From contig NZ_BHGK01000001.1 of the NCBI RefSeq assembly GCF_003574295.1, positions 2,790,001 through 2,854,000 of the forward strand: 64,000 nucleotides of DNA. The letters run 5' to 3'. This DNA is from Mediterraneibacter butyricigenes. Lineage in GTDB: Bacteria; Bacillota; Clostridia; Lachnospirales; Lachnospiraceae. The first letter of the stretch is position 1; each line of letters opens with the position of its first letter. Positions 1 through 9,082 of the stretch are shown here, piece by piece. The notes below the pieces were generated by a model. That model made no database searches. It saw nothing but the letters and a program-made list of their open reading frames with translations, and had not been told where the DNA came from. A program made the position numbers and the translations under genes.

Positions 1-2
1 AG

Positions 3-578
3 ATTGTCAATAGATTCATAAAATATTTCTATAAAATTTCCGAAATTGATCCGGAGACACTGATGTCTATGTATTCCATCGTATTCCAGGATGTGACGCT
101 GTTTAATAATACTGTACTGGAAAATATCCGGATCGGAAAACAGGATGCTACCGATGAAGAAGTAATCGCGGCAGCGAAACTGGCGCATTGTGATGAATTT
201 GCAGAAAAGATGCCGAATGGATATCATACCATGATCGGAGAAAACGGTTCGGAACTCTCCGGTGGAGAAAGACAGAGAATCTCCATTGCCAGAGCATTCT
301 TAAAAGATGCACCGATCATTCTGATGGATGAGGCTACCGCCTCTCTGGATGTGGACAATGAGACGATGATCCAGGAAGCGTTATCCAGACTGATCAAAGA
401 CAAGACAGTGATGATTATTGCCCATCGGATGCGTACGGTTGCCAATGCCGACAAGATCGTTGTGTTAAAAGACGGAGTGGTTGCAGAAGAGGGAACGCCT
501 CAGGAACTGGCGGAAAAGGATGGAATCTTTGCACATATGCAGAAGACACAGATGCTTTCCGCCGGCTGGAAACTGTAA
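3..578 (+). CDS. ABC transporter ATP-binding protein, C-terminal part (5' end outside window)
   Basis: This is the ATPase domain of an ABC exporter, which couples ATP hydrolysis to export across the membrane. Visible motifs in order are the Q-loop (VFQD), the signature LSGGERQR, Walker B (IILMDEA) and the H-loop (IIAHR). The frame is open to the left edge, so the start, the Walker A motif and any fused membrane domain are missing. The ATG at 63 is an internal methionine. The first 20 or so codons are odd: the usual glycine-rich turn between Walker A and the Q-loop (D..SG.I..GG) is not visible, and the protein goes from a KYFY stretch straight into ISEIDPETLMS. This could be a small deletion. 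The protein ends about 40 residues after the H-loop, as in fused exporters. Confidence 0.85.
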   Translation: MVNRFIKYFYKISEIDPETLMSMYSIVFQDVTLFNNTVLENIRIGKQDATDEEVIAAAKLAHCDEFAEKMPNGYHTMIGENGSELSGGERQRISIARAFLKDAPIILMDEATASLDVDNETMIQEALSRLIKDKTVMIIAHRMRTVANADKIVVLKDGVVAEEGTPQELAEKDGIFAHMQKTQMLSAGWKL

Positions 579-765
579 GGGATATATTGCATAGACAGAA
601 AAAACAGAGTGTTACCATAGTTTCAAAGCATAACATTTTTTATCAAATGATTTCATCGTATCTGAAATCTTATCTAAAGTTCTAAAAATTGCCGATCATG
701 GCAAAATATAAACTTATATTGGCACATGTTTTGAAAGGAACGATACAGGAATTCGCAACAATGGA

Positions 766-805
766 GCCGGAGTACATCAAATAACCGTTGTACTCCGGCC
801 GTTCT
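766..805 (+). terminator. intrinsic terminator hairpin
   Basis: An 11-bp perfect inverted repeat (766-776 with 789-799, 12-nt loop) is followed by a T-rich stretch. It probably ends the ABC transporter transcript. The rest of 579-877 holds no convincing gene. Confidence 0.6.
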
Positions 806-877
806 TTTGTTATAATAAATATATGAAGTTTATACGTATAAATAAATGAGATACAAATGAAAGGAGAGGTAGAACGG

Positions 878-1918
878 ATGAAAGCAGCAGTATATCTTGA
901 GAAGGACAAAATTGAAGTCAGAGAGGTTCCGAAACCGGAAGTGGACGATGACAGTGTATTGGTGAAGGTGGAAGCCTGCGCAGTTTGTGGATCGGATATC
1001 CGGATTTTCCATCATGGAAACAGTCGGGTGAAACCACCACAGACACTGGGACATGAGATTGCCGGAGTGGTTGTGGAAGCCGGAAAGAATGTGACAAGGT
1101 TCAAAGTGGGGGATCGTGTGGCAATCGGTGCAGATGTTCCGTGTGGAGAATGTGCATTCTGTGAAGCGGGGATTGGAAATAACTGTCAGACCAATTATGC
1201 GATCGGCTATCAGTTTGCGGGTGGCTTTGCGGAATACATTCTTTTGAATAAAACGGTAGTGAATTTTGGACCGGTTCATATTCTGCCGGATCATGTCAGT
1301 TTTGAAGAAGGAGCACTGGCAGAGCCTCTTGGATGTGTATTAAATGCAGTAGAGCTGACGGGGATCAAATTGGGAGATACGGTGGTGATTATCGGAGCAG
1401 GACCGATCGGGTGTATGATCATTCCGATTGCTTATAAATGCGGAGCTTCCAAGGTAATCGTAGTACAGAGATCCCGTCCGCGTATGGAAACGGCGAAGCA
1501 GTTTGGTGCGAATGTCTATATCTGTTCTTCGGAAGAGGATCCGATTCAGAGAGTGCTGGAAGAGACAAATGGTCTGGGAGCGGATGTGATCTTTACGGCG
1601 AATCCATCACCGCAGACCCACGCACAGGCGTTGCATATGGCGAAAAACCGGGCAAGAATTAACCTGTTTGGCGGACTTCCGGCAGGAAGTACCGTGGAAA
1701 TGGATACCAATATTATTCATTATAAAGAACTGATCATGATGGGAGCTCATGGAGCAGTCCCGCGTCATCATCAGATGGCAGTAGATCTGATTGCGTCAGG
1801 TACGATTGACATGAAGCCTTATATTTCGCATACTTTCCCATTGAATCAGATTCAGGATGCCTTTGCAGCGGCGGAAGGACATACGGGAATGAGAGTGGTT
1901 GTGAAACCGCAGCAGTGA
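878..1918 (+). CDS. zinc-dependent alcohol/polyol dehydrogenase (MDR family)
   Basis: Medium-chain NAD(P)-dependent dehydrogenase of 346 residues, of the sorbitol/threonine dehydrogenase type. The catalytic zinc site is visible as Cys37 (CGSD) and His59-Glu60 (GHE). The structural zinc site is Cys89, 92, 95 and 103. The Rossmann motif GAGPIG lies near residue 170. The start at 878 is chosen over the in-frame ATG at 857 because AAGGAGAGG (861-869) sits a good distance upstream and the family N-terminus (MKAAVYLEK) begins there. The gene stands alone behind a terminator. The substrate cannot be told from sequence; related proteins oxidise polyols, threonine or 2,3-butanediol. Confidence 0.88.
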   Translation: MKAAVYLEKDKIEVREVPKPEVDDDSVLVKVEACAVCGSDIRIFHHGNSRVKPPQTLGHEIAGVVVEAGKNVTRFKVGDRVAIGADVPCGECAFCEAGIGNNCQTNYAIGYQFAGGFAEYILLNKTVVNFGPVHILPDHVSFEEGALAEPLGCVLNAVELTGIKLGDTVVIIGAGPIGCMIIPIAYKCGASKVIVVQRSRPRMETAKQFGANVYICSSEEDPIQRVLEETNGLGADVIFTANPSPQTHAQALHMAKNRARINLFGGLPAGSTVEMDTNIIHYKELIMMGAHGAVPRHHQMAVDLIASGTIDMKPYISHTFPLNQIQDAFAAAEGHTGMRVVVKPQQ

Positions 1919-2130
1919 AACATCCGACAAGAGTCCCCAGACCGGCGATACCAGTAACACAAAGCCGCTTATGTCGAAAGAAAACGCTCAAAATCGCCCC
2001 GGGCATTATCTTCTTTGAAATATTTCTATGAAAATGCCTCGGAATATCAGATTATCTGTACAATTTCGTTGTTGGGAATTGTTTTACATGAAGGAACATC
2101 GTTTCCGGTTGGAAAAGTGGACTTTTAAGC
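1919..2130 (+). other. intergenic stretch with possible coding remnants
   Basis: No intact gene with a start site is visible. Frame 1920-2018 reads through a sequence containing SPQTGDTSN, which resembles the sortase-sorting region of Gram-positive wall proteins, then stops at TGA without a membrane anchor. A second frame ending at about 2128 reads SEYQIICTISLLGIVLHEG before a stop. Both look like gene debris rather than functional genes. This is an inference from composition only. Confidence 0.3.
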
Positions 2131-2134
2131 GTAA

Positions 2135-2178
2135 AAATCGGGCAGGAGATGGAAATTATCCATTCTTCTGCCCGGTTT
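2135..2178 (+). terminator. hairpin, possible terminator
   Basis: A long imperfect stem (about 2135-2152 with 2160-2178), GC-rich at its centre (GGGCAG/CTGCCC), is not followed by a strong T-run. It may end the alcohol dehydrogenase transcript or debris upstream of it. Confidence 0.4.
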
Positions 2179-2236
2179 GACTTATACTGTTTGTTGTTCA
2201 GTATTATGTAAATACTTTTTCATATTGTTTCTCTCA

Positions 2237-2293
2237 GGTTTGTCCCATATACAGGCTAGAACAAACCTTGAAAACAGAATCCGCTGATTCTGT
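2237..2293 (-). terminator. terminator(s) downstream of purine permease
   Basis: On the minus strand an 8-bp perfect stem (2286-2293 with 2274-2281, 4-nt loop) is followed by TTTT, about 40 nt after the permease stop codon. A second 8-bp inverted repeat (2261-2268 with 2237-2244) lies just beyond it. Confidence 0.6.
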
Positions 2294-2332
2294 AAAAGTA
2301 TAAAACATGATGCTTTATACATTCCCGCCCTC

Positions 2333-3724
2333 TTAGAAGAATAATGCCGAGCATTCCTTGATCAGGAAGATCACAGCCAGTACATATAACAGGATACTGA
2401 TTTTCTTCTCTTTTGCCTTTCCGGTCAGTACGTTTAAGATCACGTATGTGATGATTCCAAGAGAGATACCCTCGGAGATGCTGTAGAAGAACGGCATTGC
2501 AATGATGCAGATGTAACATGGGATGGCTTCAGACATATCGTCAAAGTCGATATGCGTTACGTTTGTCAGCATATAAAGTCCTACTACGATCAGAGCAGGC
2601 GCAGTTGCGAAAGATGGAATCGCAAGGAAGATCGGTGACAGGAACAAAGACAGACCAAACAGGATGGCTGTAGTAATGGCTGTCAGACCGGTTCTTCCGC
2701 CTTCGGATACTCCGGAAGCACTTTCTACGAAAGTTGTAGTAGTGGAAGTTCCAAGAGCTGCTCCGGCCGTAGTTGCAACGGCATCGGCAAGCAGCGCGCC
2801 TTTGATACGTGGGAGTTTTCCGTTTTCATCCAGCATACCGGCTTTTGCAGATACGCCGACCAGTGTTCCGATCGTATCAAACAGATCCACAAACAGGAAC
2901 GCAAACAGGATAGTCAGGAAATCTAAAGTAAAGATTCCATGGAAATCTAATTTGAACAGAATCGGTGACAGAGACGGAACGGATAATCCATTGCTGAAAT
3001 CCGGAAGAAGGCTGTAAAAGCCGAGCTCCGGATTTGGTACATAAATTCCGGCAAACTGACAGATAATTCCAAGTGCCCAGGTGATCAGGATTCCCCAGAG
3101 GATATTTCCTTTGACGTTTTTGATGACCAGAATTCCGGTGATCAGGATTCCGATGATCGCCAGTGCAACCGTGATTCCTACATCGTTAAAGGAAGCGTTT
3201 ACTCCATTAACTGCATTGTAGTTATCCAGAGAGAACAACTGCAACAAGGTAGATCCGCCGATTACGATTTTTGCATTTTGCAGACCGATAAATGCGATAA
3301 AGAGACCGATACCAACGCTGACAGCAGATTTTAAATTCTGCGGGATGGAATTAAAGATCGCTTCACGTACACTGGTCAGAGACAGAAGGATGAAAATAAT
3401 ACCTTCTGCAAAGACTGCGGTCAGTGCATATTCCCAGCTATATCCCATACCCAGCACGACGGTGTACGCAAAGTATGCGTTGAGCCCCATTCCGGGTGCC
3501 AGTGCAAAAGGATAATTTGCCAGAAGAGCCATCAGCAGCGTACCTATAAGGGAAGCCAGTGCTGTGGCTGTGAACAGTGCCCCCTGATCCATACCGGTTG
3601 CTGAGAGGATGGAGGGGTTGACTGCCAGAATATAAGCCATCGTCATAAAGGTGGTTATTCCGGCCAGAACTTCGGTTTTGACATCTGTGTTGTTTTCAGA
3701 TAATTTGAAAAATCTTTCTAACAT
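2333..3724 (-). CDS. NCS2 family purine permease (AzgA/PbuG-like)
   Basis: A 463-residue polytopic membrane protein for proton-coupled uptake of hypoxanthine/guanine/adenine-type bases. The N-terminus (KTEVLAGITTFMTMAYILAVNP) and the central GTSTTTTFVESASGV motif are those of the AzgA/PbuG/PbuO branch of NCS2. Length is typical (430-470) and about 12 membrane segments are expected. The start at 3724 has AGGAGAAGG upstream. I looked for a purine riboswitch in the 200-nt leader and saw none. It is divergent from the HD-domain gene at 3930. Exact base specificity is not deducible. Confidence 0.9.
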   Translation of the reverse strand: MLERFFKLSENNTDVKTEVLAGITTFMTMAYILAVNPSILSATGMDQGALFTATALASLIGTLLMALLANYPFALAPGMGLNAYFAYTVVLGMGYSWEYALTAVFAEGIIFILLSLTSVREAIFNSIPQNLKSAVSVGIGLFIAFIGLQNAKIVIGGSTLLQLFSLDNYNAVNGVNASFNDVGITVALAIIGILITGILVIKNVKGNILWGILITWALGIICQFAGIYVPNPELGFYSLLPDFSNGLSVPSLSPILFKLDFHGIFTLDFLTILFAFLFVDLFDTIGTLVGVSAKAGMLDENGKLPRIKGALLADAVATTAGAALGTSTTTTFVESASGVSEGGRTGLTAITTAILFGLSLFLSPIFLAIPSFATAPALIVVGLYMLTNVTHIDFDDMSEAIPCYICIIAMPFFYSISEGISLGIITYVILNVLTGKAKEKKISILLYVLAVIFLIKECSALFF

Positions 3725-3929
3725 CGCCTTCTCCTTTCATTCCTAAATGTAGATAATGTGAATTACTTATACATAATACCATATTTATTGAAAAAAGAAT
3801 ATCAAAAAAAGATTCTGGCTGACAAAAAAGATTTTTGCGTAAAAAATCTGGTTTTGATTTCTACTTCCTTTTTTATAGAAGAAAGTGTAAAATATCTGTG
3901 TTATCATAGTGGCTTGGAGGTAAGAAAAC

Positions 3930-4529
3930 ATGAGTGATATTACAAGAGAAGAAGCATTTGAGCTGTTAAGAAAATATAATCAGGATCCGTTCCATCTGCA
4001 GCATGCACTGACAGTGGAGGCCGTGATGAAATGGTATGCAAAGGAACTTGGGTATGCAGCGGAGGCAACCCACTGGGGAATCGTGGGGCTGCTCCATGAT
4101 ATTGATTTTGAATTGTATCCGGAAGAGCATTGCCTGAAAGCACCGGAACTTTTAAGAAAAGCCGGTGTGGGAGAAGATATCATTCACAGCGTAGTATCTC
4201 ATGGTTATGGAATCACTGTGGGCTGCGGAACAACCATTGAGGTAGAGCCGGAACATGAGATGGAGAAGGTGTTATTTGCAGCGGACGAGCTGACCGGACT
4301 GATCTGGGCAGCAGCGTTGATGCGTCCGGCAAAGAGTACCAAAGACATGGAACTGAAATCTTTAAAGAAGAAATATAAGAGTAAGGGATTTGCGGCAGGC
4401 TGTTCCCGTGAGGTGATCCAAAGAGGAGCGGATCAACTGGGATGGGAGCTGGAAAAGCTTCAGACGATGACACTTGAGGCAATGAAAGCCTGTGAAGATG
4501 AGATTAATGAAGCCTGCGCGGCCTTATAA
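3930..4529 (+). CDS. HD-domain hydrolase
   Basis: A 199-residue cytoplasmic protein with a metal-dependent HD phosphohydrolase fold. Likely metal ligands are His25, the His56-Asp57 pair (LLHDID), the His of PEEH and the His of SHGYG. HDIG-type proteins of this size are common in Firmicutes and usually lack an assigned substrate. The start has GGAGG eight nt upstream. The PTS IIB gene begins 90 nt downstream on the same strand, so it may or may not be in that operon. Family is clear, substrate unknown. Confidence 0.8.
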   Translation: MSDITREEAFELLRKYNQDPFHLQHALTVEAVMKWYAKELGYAAEATHWGIVGLLHDIDFELYPEEHCLKAPELLRKAGVGEDIIHSVVSHGYGITVGCGTTIEVEPEHEMEKVLFAADELTGLIWAAALMRPAKSTKDMELKSLKKKYKSKGFAAGCSREVIQRGADQLGWELEKLQTMTLEAMKACEDEINEACAAL

Positions 4530-4618
4530 AGAAGAGCGCACAGGGAAAGAATTCCAGTCAGTTTCTTCTTGAAATGCAGGAAAAATACAAGGGACTGATA
4601 GAGGAAGGAGATAACAGC

Positions 4619-4912
4619 ATGGAACAGATCACAGAACATAGAATCCGAAGAATTATGTGCTGTTGTGGCAATGGCCTTGGTACGTCTCTTTTTATGCAGA
4701 TGACCATGGAAGAAGCGTTGGAAAAACTCAATGTATCTGGTGTGGAAGTGTGCTTTGGATCTCTGGCGGATGCGATGGAAGGACAGGCAGATCTGTTTGT
4801 GGTTTCGGAAGAACTGGAACATACACTTGCGGGTCTGCCGGTGCTCGGGTTAAAGGATCTTTCGGATGCGGATCGGGCGGCGAAACTTCTGAGAGAGAAA
4901 TTCGGCATGTGA
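4619..4912 (+). CDS. PTS ascorbate/galactitol-type IIB component
   Basis: A 97-residue phosphotransfer protein of the lactate/ascorbate (SgaB/UlaB) IIB fold. The P-loop CGNGLGTS carries the active cysteine (Cys16 from this start), which takes phosphate from IIA and passes it to the sugar bound by IIC. The start at 4619 is preferred over 4574 because GAGGAAGGAG lies 8 nt upstream and the shorter form matches the family N-terminus. It is followed by the PRD regulator (5043) and the matching IIC (7174). No free IIA of this family is encoded here. Confidence 0.85.
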   Translation: MEQITEHRIRRIMCCCGNGLGTSLFMQMTMEEALEKLNVSGVEVCFGSLADAMEGQADLFVVSEELEHTLAGLPVLGLKDLSDADRAAKLLREKFGM

Positions 4913-5042
4913 GTTCAGGAGAGATCCGGAAAGTGATAAAGACAGTTTGAGAGATTTGAAAACAGATTGTATGGAGAGAATCGAATCAAAACAGATTCAA
5001 TAGAGTGCAACAGATAAAAAGGAACGAAATGAGTGGAGAGGC

Positions 5043-7079
5043 ATGTCAATCGGATATTTGAATGAACGGATGCAGAAAATCCTGAATATGGTATTAAAGC
5101 GAAGCAGTGAATTTTCCATTAAAGAGGTAGCGGAAGAACTCTCGGTCTCTACCCGGACGATCTATAATGAACTGGAAAAGGCGAACGGCTGGCTGGAAAT
5201 GAAGGAAAGACAACCGCTTCGGGTCATTCGCGGGAAGATCCAGCCCTGTCCTGAGGAGGAACGAAGGGCTCTGGAACGGCTTTTGGAAGAGGAAGAGGTG
5301 GACAAAGCTTATGTATTTACGCCGACAGAACGGACGAAGATCATTGTCTGTCAGATTGTGGTATCGGGAAATCCGACAGCGGTAGAGGATCTGATGGAGA
5401 CCTGTCAGGTCAGCAGAAATACTATTTTCACGGATCTGCAGGCCGTGATTTCGCAGTTGTATACCTATCAGCTGGAATTGCGGTATGAAAAGAAGACGGG
5501 ATACTGGATTCAGGGAGATCCCATGCGGGTGAGAGCTATTTTCTTCCTTTATTTTAATATGCTGGAACCATTACTTTCCGCCGGACATCTGAATTTCTTA
5601 CATATGGAGGAGATCCGTCCTTATCTGGAACGGATCGAAAAGGTGGAAAATGAATTGAAAGTCCGTTATGTGCGAAATGATATGCTGGCACTGGCGGCGA
5701 TGATCCCGGTCATGGAGCGGGGCGACAGTCCACTCACTTTTTCAGATGTAAGTACTGTCAAAGTGAAACAGTCTGCAGAATACGGTCTGATCTGTCGCTA
5801 TTTCCCTGAATTACCGGAAAATGAACAGATCTACATGACCCTGCATTTTCTGGGCGGGCGCCTGGCTTCCTATTCCAGAAAGGAAAAGACAGAAGAACGC
5901 AATGAATTTGTTTGGGAAATTTCCAAAAATCTTGTGACAGAGTTCGAGCGCAGAGCCTGTGTAATTTTTGAAAAAAAGGAAGATCTTCTGGAAAATCTGT
6001 ACCGCCACATTGATGCGGCCATGTATCGATATCGGTTCGGAATTCAGATCGGAAACCGGATGGAAGCAGACATACAAAGGGAATACCCATATATTTTTGA
6101 TATTGTGCGGGTGACGGCACGCTACCTGGAACAGCAGATCGGTGTACAGATTTCTGACAGTGAGGTGTCCTATCTGGCATTGCATTTCGGTGCTCATCTG
6201 GAATATGCAAGGCACGATGAAAAAGAACTTCGGATCCTTGTAGTCTGTATGAACGGTGTTGCCACCGGAAACATGATCAGTCATGAACTCAGGCGGATTC
6301 TGCCACAGGCACGGATCGTGGGAGTTATGACAGTGGCACAGATTGTAAATCCGCAGAATATCTGTGATCTGATCATCAGTTCCGTGAAGATGGATTCTAC
6401 GGTACCGGTGATTCTGGTGAATCCGATCTTAAATGATTTTGACCGGAGAAATATACTGAATCATCCCATGATCCGTAGCAGATTTGGCTTTGTGGATACA
6501 GATGCCCTGTATCAGATCGTCAAAAAGTATGTGGCAAAAGAGAAACATGCGGAGCTGAGAAATGATCTGGAACGATTTTTCAGAGGACAGTCGGAGGAGC
6601 ATCAGCCGGTGTTAAACCCGGACGTCTGGCACCTGACCGATTTCCTGACGGAAGACAGAATCCTGTTCCTGAATAAAGGTGACTCCTGGGAAGATGCGAT
6701 TCGAAAGGTATCAGATCCGCTCCTGAAACGGGAAAGCATGGAAGAACTTTATGTAGATTGTATTATTGACCGGCTAAAGGAAGCGGGGCCGTATATGTTT
6801 GTGACGCCGGATCTGATCCTGGCACATGCCCGACCGGAAAATGGGGTCCGGCATCTGGATTTTTCCATTGGAATTGCACCGGATGGCATTGAATTTCAGG
6901 GAGGAAAGAAGGCAAGGGTGGTTTTCTGTCTTGTAGTAGAAGACCAGTATAAACATATGGGAATCTTAAGGGATATCCGAAAAGGACTTGCAAAGGCAGA
7001 ACAGGTGGATGAACTGATGCAGTGCCGCACACCGGAGGAGATCTGTACCTTGTTGCGGACAAGATTATCTGAGGAGTGA
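5043..7079 (+). CDS. PRD-domain transcriptional regulator with IIB- and IIA-like domains (MtlR/LicR type)
   Basis: A 678-residue PTS-controlled regulator. From the N-terminus: winged HTH (FSIKEVAEELSVSTRTIYNEL, 20-45), second HTH (about 95-135), two PRD domains (about 180-390) with histidines that can be phosphorylated by HPr or EII, a IIB-like domain with Cys402 (VCMNGVATG), and a C-terminal IIA domain with His595 in AHARPENG, the UlaC-like active-site pattern. Such proteins activate their PTS operon according to PTS phosphorylation state. It lies between the IIB and IIC genes, and its IIA domain may supply the missing IIA function. Confidence 0.88.
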   Translation: MSIGYLNERMQKILNMVLKRSSEFSIKEVAEELSVSTRTIYNELEKANGWLEMKERQPLRVIRGKIQPCPEEERRALERLLEEEEVDKAYVFTPTERTKIIVCQIVVSGNPTAVEDLMETCQVSRNTIFTDLQAVISQLYTYQLELRYEKKTGYWIQGDPMRVRAIFFLYFNMLEPLLSAGHLNFLHMEEIRPYLERIEKVENELKVRYVRNDMLALAAMIPVMERGDSPLTFSDVSTVKVKQSAEYGLICRYFPELPENEQIYMTLHFLGGRLASYSRKEKTEERNEFVWEISKNLVTEFERRACVIFEKKEDLLENLYRHIDAAMYRYRFGIQIGNRMEADIQREYPYIFDIVRVTARYLEQQIGVQISDSEVSYLALHFGAHLEYARHDEKELRILVVCMNGVATGNMISHELRRILPQARIVGVMTVAQIVNPQNICDLIISSVKMDSTVPVILVNPILNDFDRRNILNHPMIRSRFGFVDTDALYQIVKKYVAKEKHAELRNDLERFFRGQSEEHQPVLNPDVWHLTDFLTEDRILFLNKGDSWEDAIRKVSDPLLKRESMEELYVDCIIDRLKEAGPYMFVTPDLILAHARPENGVRHLDFSIGIAPDGIEFQGGKKARVVFCLVVEDQYKHMGILRDIRKGLAKAEQVDELMQCRTPEEICTLLRTRLSEE

Positions 7080-7173
7080 TCAAAGTCATAGATGGGATAG
7101 ACGGAAATGTAAAAAGGAACACGAAAATAAAGACGAAGCTGAATCGAAAGAAGGAGAAAAAAGGACAGGAAAC

Positions 7174-8589
7174 ATGCAGCATATTTTGATAATCATTCAG
7201 GAAATTTTCATGACTCCGGCGCTGATCATGGGCGGAGTGACGCTGATTGGTCTGCTTTTGCAGAAAAAGCCGGCAGACCAGGTAATCCGGGGAACTGCGA
7301 CCGCGGTGGTCGGATTTGTGCTGTTGACGGCAGGATCTGATTTCTTACAGTCGGGAGCGCTGCGAGAGTTTGGGGTCTTGTTTAACTATGATTTCCATAT
7401 TCAGGGGGTAGTTCCGAACATGGAGGCGGTATCGTCTTTGGGGATCCGCTTTTATGCAATGGAAGTATCGACCATGATGTTTCTGGGAATGATCACCAAT
7501 CTGATTCTGGCGAGGTTCGGAAGATTTCCCTATATTTTTCTGACCGGGCATCATATCCTGTATATGGCATGTTTGTTGGCGGTCGTGTTCCATCAGGGGA
7601 ATATGGAAAGCTGGCAGATCGTTGTGGCGGGCTCCTTGATCCTTGGGCTGTTTATGACGTGCATGCCAGCCATGGCGCAGCCTTTTATGCGGGAGATCAC
7701 AAAAGGCGACAAGATTGCATTGGGACATTTCTCCACCCTGGGATATGTAACGGCGGGAAAAGTGGCGGAGCTTGTAACAAGGAGAATGGATCGGGAAAAG
7801 ATCCGATCAACAGAAGAAATCCGTTTTCCGTCAAAACTTTCTTTTATGCGGGATTCTACGGTGGAACTTTTTTTGCTGATGACCGGAATGTTTCTGATTT
7901 TGTGTAGAATCGCAGTTTTTCGAACGGATCTGAGTCTGCTGGATCTGTCATATCGAAGCGGAGAATATGGACACTGGATCACGTATGCGGTGATTCAGGG
8001 AGCAAAATTTGCGGCTGGAATCTACATGATCTTGGCAGGTGTACGTTTGGTCGTGGCAGAAATTGTGCCGGCGTTTAAGGGAATTGCAAAAAAACTGGTA
8101 CCACATGCCAAACCGGCGGTAGATTGTCCGATCTTGTTTTCTTATGCACCCAACGCAGTCATGATCGGCTTCTTCATGTCTTTTCTCGGTGGAATCACGA
8201 CCATGCTTGTGATCATGCAGTTGAATCTGTGGAGCAGGAACTTGATGCTTCCGGTGATTGTTCCGGGAGTGGTGGCCCACTTTTTCTGCGGAGGATCTGC
8301 AGGAGTGTTTGCAAATTCAAAAGGAGGAGTACGGGGGTGCATTGCAGGATCTTACGTACAGGGAATCCTGATTTCTGTGCTGTCATTGCTGGTGATGCCG
8401 GTGCTTGGGACTTTGAATCTGTCCGGAACCTGTTTTTCAGATGCAGATTTCTGTGCGGTGGGAATCGTGTTTGGTCATCTGACGACAAGATTTTCCGGCG
8501 GGCAAATGTTGGGATTTTGCCTGTGCTGCTTTCTGCTGCCGATTGTATTCAGAATTTTTCGGAAGAAACCGGCAGTGGAAATTCCATAA
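7174..8589 (+). CDS. PTS ascorbate-type IIC transporter (SgaT/UlaA family)
   Basis: A 471-residue membrane permease, about 10-11 helices, of the ascorbate-type PTS. The N-terminal GGVTLIGLLLQKKPADQVI and the region around TAGSDFLQ match UlaA-family proteins, as does the length. It moves a sugar acid or related substrate while IIB phosphorylates it. The gene follows the regulator by about 95 nt and ends the operon before a terminator at 8633. Ascorbate itself is not certain; no lactonase or decarboxylase genes of ascorbate catabolism are nearby. Confidence 0.87.
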   Translation: MQHILIIIQEIFMTPALIMGGVTLIGLLLQKKPADQVIRGTATAVVGFVLLTAGSDFLQSGALREFGVLFNYDFHIQGVVPNMEAVSSLGIRFYAMEVSTMMFLGMITNLILARFGRFPYIFLTGHHILYMACLLAVVFHQGNMESWQIVVAGSLILGLFMTCMPAMAQPFMREITKGDKIALGHFSTLGYVTAGKVAELVTRRMDREKIRSTEEIRFPSKLSFMRDSTVELFLLMTGMFLILCRIAVFRTDLSLLDLSYRSGEYGHWITYAVIQGAKFAAGIYMILAGVRLVVAEIVPAFKGIAKKLVPHAKPAVDCPILFSYAPNAVMIGFFMSFLGGITTMLVIMQLNLWSRNLMLPVIVPGVVAHFFCGGSAGVFANSKGGVRGCIAGSYVQGILISVLSLLVMPVLGTLNLSGTCFSDADFCAVGIVFGHLTTRFSGGQMLGFCLCCFLLPIVFRIFRKKPAVEIP

Positions 8590-8632
8590 AAGGTTTGCAG
8601 AGAACGGGACTGCAAAATAACTACAGAAAGAG

Positions 8633-8682
8633 AGTCCAGTGAATTTCAAAAAAAGTTGAAAGGATCTGGACTTCTTTTTTTT
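8633..8682 (+). terminator. intrinsic terminator
   Basis: AGTCCAG (8633-8639) pairs with CTGGACT (8666-8672), with an inner TTTCAA/TTGAAA pairing, followed by CTTTTTTTT. It separates the two PTS operons. Confidence 0.8.
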
Positions 8683-8746
8683 ATGCCCCAAATGCTATAT
8701 TAGATGCAGAAAGAAACAAGAGAAAGATCTAAGGAGGATATAAAGA

Positions 8747-9058
8747 ATGAAAATCGTTGGAGTATGCGCATGTACCGTTGGAATTGCCCACACTTATATG
8801 GCACAGGAAAAACTGGAGAAGGCAGCAGAGAAAGCCGGAATCGAAGCAAAGTTTGAGACACAGGGAAGTATCGGAAGAGAAAATGCGCTGACAGAGGAAG
8901 AAATCAAAGAAGCAGATCTGGTAATCCTTGCGATTGACGTTAAGATTGCAGATACTGATCGTTTTGCAGGCAAGAAAGTAATTAAAGTTTCTACAGACGT
9001 TGCAATTAAGTCACCAAATAAGCTGATGGAAAAAGCAAAACAGATTATAGCAGCTTAA
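8747..9058 (+). CDS. PTS fructose-type IIB component
   Basis: A 103-residue IIB of the fructose-mannitol family. The active cysteine is Cys9 in CTVGIAHT, the usual C-x-x-GIAHT motif. It forms a three-gene operon with IIA (9083) and IIC (9644), separated by 24 and 36 nt. In many bacteria these are fused; here they are separate polypeptides, as in the Frw/Frv-like systems. AAGGAGGA lies 8 nt before the ATG. The sugar is unknown. Confidence 0.9.
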   Translation: MKIVGVCACTVGIAHTYMAQEKLEKAAEKAGIEAKFETQGSIGRENALTEEEIKEADLVILAIDVKIADTDRFAGKKVIKVSTDVAIKSPNKLMEKAKQIIAA

Positions 9059-9082
9059 AATTGCGGGAGGATAACTGAGATT

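Noticed and set aside
1734-2006. Minus-strand 90-residue ORF (MPGAILSVFFRHKR)
   Set aside because: Half of it lies antisense inside the alcohol dehydrogenase gene and no start signal supports it.
2010-2035. AAATATTTCTAT shared between the intergenic debris and the window start
   Set aside because: Only 12 bases identical; likely chance in AT-rich DNA.
3725-3929. Purine riboswitch upstream of the NCS2 permease
   Set aside because: No conserved purine-aptamer loops are visible on the minus strand in the leader.
4999-5030. Similarity of GATTCAATAGAGTG...AAAGGAACG to 10864-10897
   Set aside because: Short A-rich match with gaps; it could be shared upstream sequence or chance, too weak to call a repeat.
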